From Lysobacteraceae bacterium (GTDB lineage: Bacteria > Pseudomonadota > Gammaproteobacteria > Nevskiales > Nevskiaceae), in assembly GCA_013823855.1 (NCBI GenBank), contig PNMW01000032.1, forward strand, positions 1 to 64,000: a DNA stretch of 64,000 nt. Direction: 5' to 3'. Under the pieces are notes generated by a model. The model saw nothing but the letters and a program-made list of their open reading frames with translations. It was not told the DNA's origin and made no database searches. Of the stretch, positions 17,996 to 26,246 are shown piece by piece (the stretch's first letter is position 1; every line of letters begins with the position of its first letter). The position numbers and the translations under genes are program-made.

Positions 17996-19042
17996 ATGCC
18001 CGTTCCCCCCGCATCGCCGCCGCTGCCGCCTGGCCAGGCGCTGACCCGCCACTTCCCGGTGGTCGGCGAAAGCGCGCCCGCGCCAGGGCGGGACGCGGCG
18101 CACTGGCAGGTCTCGATCGGCGGCTGCGTGGCGCGCCCGCTGAACCTGGCGCTCGCCGATCTGCTGGCCCGGCCGCAGGTCTTGCGGACGGTGGACATCC
18201 ACTGCGTGACCGGCTGGTCGCGGCAGGCGCTGCAGCTGCAGGGCTGGCCGCTGGCCGAAGTGCTGGCGCCGGCCGGCGTGACCGCCGAAGCGGCGTTCGT
18301 GCGCTTCGTCGCCGACAGCCCGCGCGGGCACGACACCTCGCTGCCGCTCGCCCATGCGCTGGCCGATACCTGGCTGGTCACGGCGATCGACGGCGCCCCG
18401 CTGAGTGTCGAGCACGGCGGCCCGCTGCGCACCGTCACTCCGGGCCGCTACTTCTACAAGAGCCTGAAATGGCTGGCCCGGATCGAGCTGCTGCGCGCTG
18501 ACCAGCCGGGCTACTGGGAGCGCGAAAGCGGCTATCACAACGAGGCCGACTTCACGCGCGAGCAGCGCTTCGACGCCGCCAGGGTGACCGGCGCCGACGA
18601 GGTCGCGGCGTTCCGCGCGGCCACCGATCTGTCGCCGTGGCGCCGCCGGGTGCTGCTCAAGGCCCGGCTCGGCGGCTGGCAGCCGCTGACCACCGACCTG
18701 TCGGGCATCCAGGCCAAGTACTGCTCGCTGCGCAACGCGCGGCTGGCCGGCGTCAGCCTGCGCGGCGCCAATCTGAGCCTGAGCAACTGCGAGGGCGCGG
18801 ACCTGCGCGGTGCGGATTTCACCGCTGCCGATCTCGAAGGCGCGAGCTTCGCCGGCGCCGATCTGCGCGACGCGGTGATGGTCGACGTGGCGCTGTCGGC
18901 AACCCGCTTCTTCCGCGACTTCGGCAATGGCAAGCGGCTGGCGGCTCAGGTCGCCGGCCTGCGGCTGCTTCGCCCGCGCGGGCTGCTGGAATCACAGGCC
19001 GCATTCCTGCGCGAGGCCGGTGTCATCGGCGTCGATTCATGA
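17996..19042 (+). CDS. Molybdopterin-dependent oxidoreductase domain fused to pentapeptide repeats
   Basis: 348 residues with two unrelated parts. Residues about 20-170 are a sulfite-oxidase-type molybdopterin domain (PF00174) with the presumed Mo-ligand Cys70 in VDIHCVTGWS and the conserved RYFYKSLKWL near its end. Residues about 235-307 are a run of some a dozen A(D/N)LxX pentapeptides (LRGAN, LSLSN, CEGAD, LRGAD, FTAAD, LEGAS, FAGAD), predicting a right-handed quadrilateral beta-helix. There is no signal peptide, so it is probably cytoplasmic. An ATG at 17942 is an alternative start. The 3' end overlaps the CDF gene by 4 bp. Substrate and purpose of the fusion are unknown. Confidence 0.85.
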   Translation: MPVPPASPPLPPGQALTRHFPVVGESAPAPGRDAAHWQVSIGGCVARPLNLALADLLARPQVLRTVDIHCVTGWSRQALQLQGWPLAEVLAPAGVTAEAAFVRFVADSPRGHDTSLPLAHALADTWLVTAIDGAPLSVEHGGPLRTVTPGRYFYKSLKWLARIELLRADQPGYWERESGYHNEADFTREQRFDAARVTGADEVAAFRAATDLSPWRRRVLLKARLGGWQPLTTDLSGIQAKYCSLRNARLAGVSLRGANLSLSNCEGADLRGADFTAADLEGASFAGADLRDAVMVDVALSATRFFRDFGNGKRLAAQVAGLRLLRPRGLLESQAAFLREAGVIGVDS

Positions 19043-19941
19043 GTGGTTCGCCGCTGCGCTATGCCGCCCTCTCGATCGCCACCTCGTTGGTCGTCCTCGG
19101 GCTGAAGCTGACGGCCTGGAAGGTCAGCGGCTCGGTCGGCCTGCTGTCCGATGCGCTGGAAACGCTGACCAATGTCGGCGGGGCGCTGATGGCGTTCACC
19201 ATGCTGCGGATCGCCCTGCAGCCGCCGGACGAGGCGCACGCCTACGGGCACGGCAAGGCCGAGTATTTCTCGTCCGGCTTCGAGGGCATGCTGATCTTCG
19301 CGGCGGCGGCGATGATCGCCGTCGAGGCGGTGCCGCGGTTGACCGACCCGCAGCCGATCGAGTCGCCGGGCCTGGGGCTCGGCATCGCGGTGCTGGCCAG
19401 CGCGATCAATCTCGGCGTCGCCCGGCTGCTGCTGCGCGCGGGCCGGCGCCTGCACTCGGTGAGCCTGACCGCCGACGGCCGCCACCTGATGACCGACGTC
19501 TGGACCACCGTCGGCGTGCTTGCGGGCCTGGTCCTGGTCGTGCTGTCCGGCTGGCTGTGGCTCGATGCCGCGATCGCACTGCTGGTTGCGGCCCACGTGC
19601 TGTTCGAAGGCTTCAAGCTGATCAGCGAAGCCGCGCACGGGCTGATGGACAGCGCCTGGCCGGCCGATGAGCAGGCCCGGCTGAACGCCGTGCTCGACCG
19701 TTTCCGCGTCGCTGGCGAGGTCGACTTCCACGCCATCCGCACCCGCCGCGCTGCGGCGCTGCGCTTCGCCGATTTCCACGTGCTGGTGCCCGGCGACTGG
19801 ACCGTGCAGCGCGGCCACGACCTGATCGAGCAGATCGAGGCGGTGCTCGCGGGGGAGTTCGAGCGGCTGATCGTCAGCACCCACCTGGAACCTTCCGAAG
19901 ACCCGCGGTCGTACGAAGGCCGGCCTATGCACCGTTCATAA
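19039..19941 (+). CDS. Cation diffusion facilitator (CDF) family transporter
   Basis: 300 residues with six predicted TM helices and the CDF landmarks: GLLSDALETLTNVGG in TM2, HAYGHGKAEYFSSGFEG in the first loop and RHLMTDVWTTVGVL in TM5. A cytoplasmic C-terminal ferredoxin-like domain follows, ending FERLIVSTHLEPSED. It should exchange a divalent metal (Zn, Fe, Co or Mn) for protons at the inner membrane. The metal site (S/H/D in TM2, H/D in TM5) departs slightly from the ZitB pattern, so the metal is not predicted. The ATG overlaps the stop of the molybdopterin/pentapeptide gene (ATGA), implying coupled expression. Confidence 0.9.
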   Translation: MSGSPLRYAALSIATSLVVLGLKLTAWKVSGSVGLLSDALETLTNVGGALMAFTMLRIALQPPDEAHAYGHGKAEYFSSGFEGMLIFAAAAMIAVEAVPRLTDPQPIESPGLGLGIAVLASAINLGVARLLLRAGRRLHSVSLTADGRHLMTDVWTTVGVLAGLVLVVLSGWLWLDAAIALLVAAHVLFEGFKLISEAAHGLMDSAWPADEQARLNAVLDRFRVAGEVDFHAIRTRRAAALRFADFHVLVPGDWTVQRGHDLIEQIEAVLAGEFERLIVSTHLEPSEDPRSYEGRPMHRS

Positions 19942-20015
19942 TCTGTATCTGACCCCGATTTCGCGCGGAGCGGGTCTTCTACAATGCGCGCCCCTGCATC
20001 ATCGTTGAAGCTGCC

Positions 20016-21563
20016 ATGACTGTCGCCGTCGATTCCGCCTCGCTGCCCCGTCTGCTCGGTGCCCATTGCACGATCGATCCCGATCGCCTGAAGCGCTACG
20101 AGATTCCCGAGCGTGGCGAACCCGGCAAGGCCAGCGGGCTGGTGGTGCCGCAGAGCGAAGCGGAAGTCGGCCAGCTGCTGGCGACCTGCAGTGCCCATGG
20201 CATCGCCCTGGTGGTCAGCGCCGGCCGCACCGGGCTGGTCGAAGCGCAGCGGCCTGATGGCGAATGCGTGCTCAGCCTTGAAAAGCTCAACCGGCCGCTG
20301 TCGTTCACCACGCCCGATGGCGAGGTGTTCCGCTTCGATGACGCCGCCGCGGCCTCGCCGGAAGCGGCCGCCGATGCCCTCGGTGCCTGGTGGCGCGGTC
20401 TCGGCCAGCCGCCGTGCCACGACGGTGTGCTCGAAGTGCAGGCCGGCATGGCGGTCGACGCCGTCAATCTGATCCTCGGCGCGCTCGGCCTGATGTGGCC
20501 GATGGAGATGGGCTCCTCCAGCGCGGCCAGCGTCGGTGGCTGCATCGCCAATGCCTCGGCCGGCGCCAACGCCGTCTGCTACGGCACGGCGGCGCATCTG
20601 GCAATCCAGGCGGTCGGTTACAGCGGCGACGGTCGCGAAGTGGTCAGCGACGCGCCGGTCTGGAAGCCGGTGCCCGGCGACATCCTGGCGATCAATTCGG
20701 CGCAGCCGCGTCCGGAGTGGGGCCTGATCGGCACCCAGGGCGTGCTCGGCGTGATCACCCGCGCGCGGCTTCGCGCCTACGCGATCCCGGTGCAGCGCGA
20801 AGCGGCTTTGCTTCCGGTCGCCGGCATGCCGGCGGCGATGCGCATCCTGGCGGCGGCGCGCAGCACGTTCGGCGACGACGTCGAGGAATTCGAGTTCATC
20901 GGCCGTCCGGCGCTGGAACTGGTGCGCGACTTGCGCGGCGAGGCGTTCCGTTCGCCGCTGGCGCGCCACGACGCGCCCTATTACCTGCTGCTGCAGGTGA
21001 AGTCGCACAAGGCGCATGTCGATCTGGCCGGCATGCTCTACGAGTTCCTGGCCGACGACATCGGCCTTGCCGAGGACGACATCGGCTACGCGCCGCTTAA
21101 AGTCCTGAAGGAAATCCGCCATTCGATCACCGAGGCGAGCAATGCGCGGATGCGCAAGCTCGGCGGCGGCCGGCTGAGCTTCGATACCGCCACGCCGGTC
21201 GCGGTATTCGGCGATTACCTGAAGGTGCTGGAGCAGGAGCTGAGCGCCGAATTCCCGGAAGTCGCGCTGATCGCCTTCGGTCATGCCGGGGTGGGTGGCG
21301 CGCACCTGCACATCCTCGGCTCGAAGGAGTCGCCGGCCGCGGTCCACGCCAAGGCGCTGACCCGGATCCTGTTCGATGTCACCCAGGATTTCGGCGGCAC
21401 CTTCAGCGCCGAGCACGGCGTCGGCTCGAAGTGGGGCAGCGAGTTCATCGCCCGAGCGCCGAAGGATGTCCAGGACGCGCTGGTTGCCGCCAAGCGCCGC
21501 CACGATCCGCACACGGTGCTCAGCCCGCGCAACTTCGCGCTGGATCGACTTTTGCGGGCCTGA
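20016..21563 (+). CDS. FAD-binding oxidoreductase (D-lactate / D-2-hydroxyacid dehydrogenase type)
   Basis: 515 residues with a p-cresol-methylhydroxylase/VAO-type FAD domain: VVPQSEAEVGQLL, SAGRTGLVEAQ, GGCIANASAG and GLIGTQGVLGVITRARL. The C-terminal cap carries the histidine cluster FGHAGVGGAHLHI and the FSAEHGVGSKWG motif of GlcD, Dld-2 and D-2-hydroxyglutarate dehydrogenases. It probably oxidises a D-2-hydroxyacid and feeds electrons to quinone or an electron-transfer flavoprotein. There is no TM segment. It is monocistronic, with a perfect hairpin about 70 bp past its stop. The exact hydroxyacid is undetermined. Confidence 0.87.
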   Translation: MTVAVDSASLPRLLGAHCTIDPDRLKRYEIPERGEPGKASGLVVPQSEAEVGQLLATCSAHGIALVVSAGRTGLVEAQRPDGECVLSLEKLNRPLSFTTPDGEVFRFDDAAAASPEAAADALGAWWRGLGQPPCHDGVLEVQAGMAVDAVNLILGALGLMWPMEMGSSSAASVGGCIANASAGANAVCYGTAAHLAIQAVGYSGDGREVVSDAPVWKPVPGDILAINSAQPRPEWGLIGTQGVLGVITRARLRAYAIPVQREAALLPVAGMPAAMRILAAARSTFGDDVEEFEFIGRPALELVRDLRGEAFRSPLARHDAPYYLLLQVKSHKAHVDLAGMLYEFLADDIGLAEDDIGYAPLKVLKEIRHSITEASNARMRKLGGGRLSFDTATPVAVFGDYLKVLEQELSAEFPEVALIAFGHAGVGGAHLHILGSKESPAAVHAKALTRILFDVTQDFGGTFSAEHGVGSKWGSEFIARAPKDVQDALVAAKRRHDPHTVLSPRNFALDRLLRA

Positions 21564-21630
21564 TCGGCAGGCGTGGGCAGGCAGGCTGACGCTGTCCGCT
21601 GACGCGCGTTCCTTAGCATCGCAGCACCAC

Positions 21631-21653
21631 GTGGGCAGGCGAAGCCTGCCCAC
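21631..21653 (+). terminator. Perfect hairpin between FAD oxidase and AEC genes
   Basis: GTGGGCAGGC-GAA-GCCTGCCCAC is a perfect 10-bp stem with a 3-nt loop followed by TTTCCGTTTT. It most likely terminates the FAD-oxidase transcript. A partial copy of the arm (GTGGGCAGGCAGGC) occurs about 55 bp upstream, so it may also belong to a small dispersed palindromic repeat family. Confidence 0.65.
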
Positions 21654-21678
21654 TTTCCGTTTTCGGCTTCAAGAAACC

Positions 21679-22575
21679 ATGAGCGCCATCCTCCTCCTCG
21701 CGCTGTGTCTGGGCATCGGCCTGGCCATGGCGCGCCACGAACGTCTGCCCCCCGGCGCGCCGCAGGCGCTGAACTTCTGGATCGTCAACATCGCGCTGCC
21801 GGCGCTGATCCTGGTCGAGATTCCGAAGCTGCACTTTTCCAGCGAGCTGTTGTTCCCGGCGGCCGCGCCGTGGTTCGTGTTCCTCGGCGCAGTCGCGGTG
21901 TTCCCGGCCGTCGGCCGCCGGCGCGGCTGGAGCCGCGGCACCATCGGCGCGATGATCCTGACCTGCGGCCTCGGCAACACCGCCTACATGGGGCTGGCGA
22001 TGGTCGAAGCGCTCAGGGGCGCGGACTACGTCGGCCCGGCGGTGATCGCCGATCAGTTCGGTTCGTTCGCGGCGCTGTCGATCGGCGGCGTGATCGTCGC
22101 GGCGATCTACTCCGGTGCGCCGCCGTCGGTCGGCGACATCGCCCGCCGCATGCTCGGCTTCACGCCGTTCCTGGCGCTGGTGGTGGCCTTGCTGATCTGG
22201 CCGCTCGGCGGCCTGCCGGAGGTGCTGCAGACGGTGCTGACCCGCATCGGCCAGACGCTGACGCCGCTGGCGCTGTTCTCGGTCGGCCTGCAGCTGAAGC
22301 TCGGCGGCATCGGCGCCCAGTGGAAGACCCTGATCGGCGGCCTCGGCTGGAAGATGGTGATCGCACCGGCCGTGGTCTTCGCGGCGGCCTGGACGCTCGG
22401 CCTGCAGGGGCCGGTTCCGGTCGCCGGCATCCTGCAGTGCGCGATGCCGCCGATGGTCACCGCCGGCATTCTCGCCGAGCAGTACAAGCTCGATCCGCTG
22501 CTGGCCAACCTGGTGATCGGCGTCGGCACGTTGCTGTCGCTGGCGACCCTGCCGCTGGCCTCGGCGCTGCTCTGA
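21679..22575 (+). CDS. AEC (auxin efflux carrier) family transporter
   Basis: 298 residues, almost all hydrophobic, with about ten predicted TM helices in two halves. Typical family landmarks are NFWIVNIALPALIL in the first half, the crossover region LTCGLGNTAYMGLAMVEAL, and AMPPMVTAGILAEQY with LLANLVIGVGTLLSL in the last helices (PF03547). Bacterial AEC members move organic acids such as malate or malonate. The neighbouring D-2-hydroxyacid-type oxidase suggests a hydroxyacid substrate, but the two genes are separated by a probable terminator. It converges on the PQQ dehydrogenase gene with 27 bp between stops. Confidence 0.88.
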   Translation: MSAILLLALCLGIGLAMARHERLPPGAPQALNFWIVNIALPALILVEIPKLHFSSELLFPAAAPWFVFLGAVAVFPAVGRRRGWSRGTIGAMILTCGLGNTAYMGLAMVEALRGADYVGPAVIADQFGSFAALSIGGVIVAAIYSGAPPSVGDIARRMLGFTPFLALVVALLIWPLGGLPEVLQTVLTRIGQTLTPLALFSVGLQLKLGGIGAQWKTLIGGLGWKMVIAPAVVFAAAWTLGLQGPVPVAGILQCAMPPMVTAGILAEQYKLDPLLANLVIGVGTLLSLATLPLASALL

Positions 22576-22602
22576 GCCGCGCGCCGAGGCCGGCGGCGCG
22601 GA

Positions 22603-24759
22603 TTACTTCGCGGCGACCGGCGCGGCCTGGGCGTCGAGCGCCGCCTTCAGGTCGTGGGAGCGCTTGATCAGGTACTGGCGGATCGCTTCGACCTCGTCGA
22701 GCGAGAAGCGGCCGGCGAATGACGGCATGCCGCGATCGGAGCGGGCGCCGGCGACGATGCCGGCGAAGATCGCGTGCTTGTCCGGCGTCAGGTAGCGCAG
22801 ATCCGGAATCACGCCGCCGCCGACCGCATTCAGGCCGTGGCAGGGTGCGCAGGCGCCGAGGAACAGTTCGGCGCCATGGGCCAGCGTCTTATCGTCGGCC
22901 TTCAGGGCCTGCAGTTCGGGCAGCGGCACCACCTCGTTCTTCGGGGCCGGCAGGCTGGCCTTGCCGCCGAGCTTGAAGCTCAGCACCCGCGCTTCCGGCC
23001 GCACCTTGGCGTAGTTGGCGATCGCGCCGCCGATCAGCGGAAACACGCCGCCCCAGCCGGCCATCACGCTGATGTACTGCTCGCCGTCGATCTCGTAGCT
23101 GACCGGCCCGGCCATCACGCCGGAATTGGCCGGCGATTCCCAGAGCTTCTCGCCACGGTCGGCGGAGTAGGCGACGACGCGGCCGTCGGCCGTGCCCTGG
23201 AACACCAGATTGCCGGCGGTGGCCAGGGTGCCGCCGTTCCAGATATTGGCGTGGGTCTGGCTCCAGACCTGCTTCTGGGCGATCGGATCCCAGGCCACCA
23301 GCCGGCCTTTCAGCGAGCCGGCGATCTGGGCGATCACCTTGTCGTCGTCCGGCAGCGGCAGATCGCCGCCGATGTTCCAGACGCCTTCGCGGTTATCGAA
23401 GCCGGGCGCTTTGTGCGGCGCCATCAGCGAGGCGACGTCCTGCACCGGGATGTAGACCAGGCCGGTCTTCGGGCTGAACGACATCGGCTGCCAGTTGTGG
23501 GCGCCGAACGGGCCGGGCGCGACGATCTTGGCCTCCTTGCTCCAGTCGGCGACCTTCTGGTCGACCACCGGCCGGCCGGTCTTCAGGTCGACATGCGTGG
23601 CCCAGGTGGTCGGGGCGAATTTTTCCGCCGACAGCAGCCGGCCGCTGGTCCGGTCGATGACGTAGAAGAAGCCGTTCTTCGGCGCGTGCAGCAGCACCTT
23701 GCGCGGCTGGCCCTGGAACTCGACATCGGCCAGCACGATGTTGGCGCAGGCGTCGTAATCCCAGTTGTCGTTCGGCGTTTCCTGGTAGTGCCAGACGTAC
23801 TCGCCGGTCGTCGCCTTGACCGCGACGATCGACGAGATGAACAGGTTGTCGCCATCCGGCTCGCCGCGTTCCAGCTTGTTCCAGCTGACGCCGTTGCCGG
23901 TGCCGAAGTACAGCAGGTCGGTTTCGGGGTCATAGGCCATGCCGTTCCAGACCGTGCCGCCGCCGCCCTGCTGCCAGTACTGGTCGCCGGTCCAGGTCTT
24001 GCGCGCCAGGGTCAGCGCGGGATTCTCGTCCGGCTTCTTTGGGTCGCCCGGAACGGTGTAGAAGCGCCAGGCCAGCTTGCCGGTATCGATGTCGAAGGCC
24101 GAGACATAGCCGCGGGCATTGAACTCGGCGCCGCCGCTGCCGACCAGCACCCGCTTGCCGATCAGCAGCGGCGAGCCGGTCAGCGCGAAGGTACGGCCGG
24201 TGCCGTCGCTGGCGTCGGTCTCCCAGGCCTTGCTGCCGTCCTTGGCGTTGATCGCCACGACACGGCCGTCGAAGGCGGCGACGAACACCTTGCCGTGGCC
24301 GAGTGCGACGCCGCGGTTGACCACGTCGCAGCAGGCATTGCCGGATTTGGCGCGGTTGATCTGCGGGTCGTACTTCCAGAGCAGCTCGCCGGATTTCGCA
24401 TTGATCGCATAGACGATGCTGTAGGCGCCGGTTGTGTACATCACGCCATCGGCGACCACCGGCGTGGCTTCGGCGCCGCGGTCGACGTCGACCTTGTAGG
24501 TCCACGCCAGCCCGAGGCTGGCGACGTTGCCGGTGGTGATCCTGTCGAGCGGGCTGTAGCGCTGCTCGTTGTAGCCGCGGCCGGTACTCAGCCAGTTGCC
24601 GGGTTCGCTGTCGCTGGCCGAGATGCGCGCGCTGTCGACGATTTTCGCGGGCGCAGCGACATCGCTGGCAGCCGGCACGGCCGGTGCCTCGCGCTTGCAG
24701 CCTGCCAGCGTCACCAGGCTGGCAAAGATCAGGGAGGAGAGGGCAATCGAACGGGTCAT
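22603..24759 (-). CDS. PQQ-dependent alcohol dehydrogenase with C-terminal cytochrome c (lipoprotein)
   Basis: 718 residues. A lipobox (LVTLAGC) predicts lipid anchoring in the periplasm. An eight-bladed PQQ propeller follows, with the vicinal disulfide Cys-Cys in SGNACCDVVN that caps PQQ. The catalytic region is NDNWDYDACAN: Asp334 is the likely catalytic residue and Asp336 is the extra Asp that coordinates rare-earth ions in XoxF/ExaF/PedH-type enzymes. The C-terminal domain binds one haem c (CAPCH, distal Met in RGMPSF). It should oxidise alcohols and pass electrons to a periplasmic cytochrome. No pqq biosynthesis genes are in the window. Confidence 0.9.
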   Translation of the reverse strand: MTRSIALSSLIFASLVTLAGCKREAPAVPAASDVAAPAKIVDSARISASDSEPGNWLSTGRGYNEQRYSPLDRITTGNVASLGLAWTYKVDVDRGAEATPVVADGVMYTTGAYSIVYAINAKSGELLWKYDPQINRAKSGNACCDVVNRGVALGHGKVFVAAFDGRVVAINAKDGSKAWETDASDGTGRTFALTGSPLLIGKRVLVGSGGAEFNARGYVSAFDIDTGKLAWRFYTVPGDPKKPDENPALTLARKTWTGDQYWQQGGGGTVWNGMAYDPETDLLYFGTGNGVSWNKLERGEPDGDNLFISSIVAVKATTGEYVWHYQETPNDNWDYDACANIVLADVEFQGQPRKVLLHAPKNGFFYVIDRTSGRLLSAEKFAPTTWATHVDLKTGRPVVDQKVADWSKEAKIVAPGPFGAHNWQPMSFSPKTGLVYIPVQDVASLMAPHKAPGFDNREGVWNIGGDLPLPDDDKVIAQIAGSLKGRLVAWDPIAQKQVWSQTHANIWNGGTLATAGNLVFQGTADGRVVAYSADRGEKLWESPANSGVMAGPVSYEIDGEQYISVMAGWGGVFPLIGGAIANYAKVRPEARVLSFKLGGKASLPAPKNEVVPLPELQALKADDKTLAHGAELFLGACAPCHGLNAVGGGVIPDLRYLTPDKHAIFAGIVAGARSDRGMPSFAGRFSLDEVEAIRQYLIKRSHDLKAALDAQAAPVAAK

Positions 24760-24998
24760 GGGCTAGGGCTTCCGGATGAAGGCGGTCGGATGCGCCAGGC
24801 ACCCGGCCGGAGACGATATCCCAGCCCGCGACGGCAGTCCCTCCCCGAAAGAGCGGGACCATCTGATTGTCCCGGCGTCGCAGGGTGCGATGGTCGCCGC
24901 AGGCCGGCATCGGCTACGATGTGCGCCGTCGACAGCTTCCGGATTCGCCGCAATCCGCCGCAATAGCGCCTCGACCCGCCACAAGCCCGCAACCCTGC

Positions 24999-25074
24999 GC
25001 CGACTTAGCTCAGTTGGTAGAGCAACTGATTTGTAATCAGTAGGTCGTCAGTTCGATCCTGACAGTCGGCACCA
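24999..25074 (+). tRNA. tRNA-Thr (anticodon TGT)
   Basis: A 76-nt cloverleaf with the CCA end encoded. The acceptor GCCGAC pairs with GTCGGC, the D-loop contains AGCTCAGTTGGTAGAGC, and the anticodon stem ACTGA/TCAGT encloses loop TTTGTAA (anticodon TGT). The T-arm is CAGTTCGATCCTG. It is isolated from other tRNAs and marks the left edge of the accessory region that follows. Confidence 0.97.
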
Positions 25075-25090
25075 TTTATCAAGGACTTAC

Positions 25091-25123
25091 GACCGATAAA
25101 AAGGTCGCTGTCCAATATCGGTC
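25091..25123 (+). other. Hairpin downstream of tRNA-Thr
   Basis: GACCGATA and TATCGGTC form an 8-bp stem around a 17-nt loop, followed by AAAAATA. It lies 17 bp after the tRNA 3' end and is probably a processing or stabilising structure ahead of the true terminator. Confidence 0.4.
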
Positions 25124-25144
25124 AAAAATAATCCGGTCACTCAG

Positions 25145-25170
25145 AAGCGCCGGCGAGCCCGGCGCTTTTT
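25145..25170 (+). terminator. Intrinsic terminator of tRNA-Thr
   Basis: AAGCGCCGG pairs with CCGGCGCTT across loop CGAGC and runs into a five-T tail ending at 25170: a GC-rich stem plus T-run in the sense orientation of the tRNA. Confidence 0.85.
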
Positions 25171-25457
25171 GTTCGGGCCGTTCCCAGCCGGGAGCGAAGC
25201 GCGCGTCACGGAATGACCCCGCCACGGCCGGGCGTGCCGCCGGTGCTGCCGTTCCTCGCCGGCCATGGCGTCGACGCGAAGCCGGCGTCGAAAGCCTTCC
25301 GACCTGCCGGGTTTTGTCGGTTGAGCGGAGCCTGGAGACTGGCGCCGTGTCGGCTTGATTGTTCCAGTGCAGCCCCGAGTTCGACGAGGTTCTGCATCGG
25401 CTGACGACAATCGTCCCGGCCCGCGGCGATGTCGGTGGGCGGCGGTAAGATGCCGTG
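25171..25457. other. Non-coding interval before the CRP/FNR gene
   Basis: I see no credible gene here. It holds the presumptive promoter region of the regulator. The only structured element noticed is GACGA-CAA-TCGTC at 25403-25415, a 5-bp-arm palindrome about 45 bp before the start codon that could be an autoregulatory site. Confidence 0.4.
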
Positions 25458-26165
25458 ATGATTCCCCTGCCACACGCTCACGATTTCTACGACGTACAGC
25501 CTCCGGACGTGCGCGCGGCCATCGACGCGGCCAGCACCTTTCGCGACCTGCCGAAAGGAAGCCAGGTGACGCGGCAGGGCGAGCCGAGCCAGCATCTGCA
25601 TCAGGTGCTCAGCGGCATGGTGAAGGTGTCCTCGGTCAGCCGTGACGGTCGTGAAACCGTCGTTGCGCTGATTCGCACCGGCGGCTGGGTGTCGCTGTCC
25701 GAAATCTTTTCCGGCCTGCCCGGCAATGCCGATGTGACAGCACTCACGCCGGTGCGGATCCGCTCGGTCGCCAGGCCAGCGTTGCTGGCGCTGATGCGCG
25801 ACCACCCGACGATCGCCGAAGAACTGCTGCGGGTGCTGAGCCAGCGTTTCAGCATCCTGTATCACGCCAGCGTCGACCGCTCCGTTCTCGGCCTGAAGGA
25901 ACGCGTGATCAAGGTGCTGTACATCCAGGCCCTGTCCCACGGCACGCCGACTGGCGAAGTGACCATCTCCCTGCCGCAGGAAGAACTGGCCAAGATGCTC
26001 GATGCCGGCCGGCAGGCGCTGAACCGGGTCCTGCAGGAATTGCAGCGGGAAGGCCTGATCGAAGCTGTCTACGGCGCGGTTCGACTGCTGAGCCTGGCTG
26101 CCGTCGAGCGCCGTTACGGCCATCTCATCGACGTCGACCAGCCCGTCGCGATCTATCCGGATTAA
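25458..26165 (+). CDS. CRP/FNR family transcriptional regulator
   Basis: 235 residues. An N-terminal cyclic-nucleotide-binding-type beta roll (LPKGSQVTRQGEPSQHLHQVLSG) is followed by a dimer helix and a C-terminal winged HTH with ISLPQEELAKMLDAGRQALNRVLQEL. No N-terminal cysteine cluster is present, so it is not an Fe-S oxygen sensor like FNR. A conserved cAMP-binding arginine is not obvious, so the effector is unknown. The ATG at 25458 was chosen; a GTG directly precedes it. It is the first gene of the accessory region, and a CRP-architecture palindrome follows 5 bp after its stop, ahead of the next gene. Confidence 0.9.
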   Translation: MIPLPHAHDFYDVQPPDVRAAIDAASTFRDLPKGSQVTRQGEPSQHLHQVLSGMVKVSSVSRDGRETVVALIRTGGWVSLSEIFSGLPGNADVTALTPVRIRSVARPALLALMRDHPTIAEELLRVLSQRFSILYHASVDRSVLGLKERVIKVLYIQALSHGTPTGEVTISLPQEELAKMLDAGRQALNRVLQELQREGLIEAVYGAVRLLSLAAVERRYGHLIDVDQPVAIYPD

Positions 26166-26170
26166 GCGAT

Positions 26171-26186
26171 TGTCGCGCGGACGACA
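26171..26186. promoter_or_regulatory. CRP-type operator candidate (TGTCG-N6-CGACA)
   Basis: A perfect 5-N6-5 inverted repeat with the same geometry as the CRP consensus TGTGA-N6-TCACA. It lies between the regulator stop and the start of the DHSWGPR-motif gene at 26247. A second overlapping palindrome, GACGAC-AGA-GTCGTC (26180-26194), shares half of it. It is the best candidate binding site for the adjacent CRP/FNR-type protein. Confidence 0.45.
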
Positions 26187-26246
26187 GAGTCGTCGGACCG
26201 TTTCCGACTAGCTTTCGGGCGCCTCGTCCGCCTACCGGAATCCGCC

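Noticed and set aside
21601-21660. CRISPR-like repeat
   Set aside because: Only one perfect hairpin and a partial arm copy; no regular repeat-spacer structure anywhere in the window.
25458-26165. Oxygen-sensing FNR
   Set aside because: The N-terminal cysteine cluster needed for a [4Fe-4S] centre is absent.
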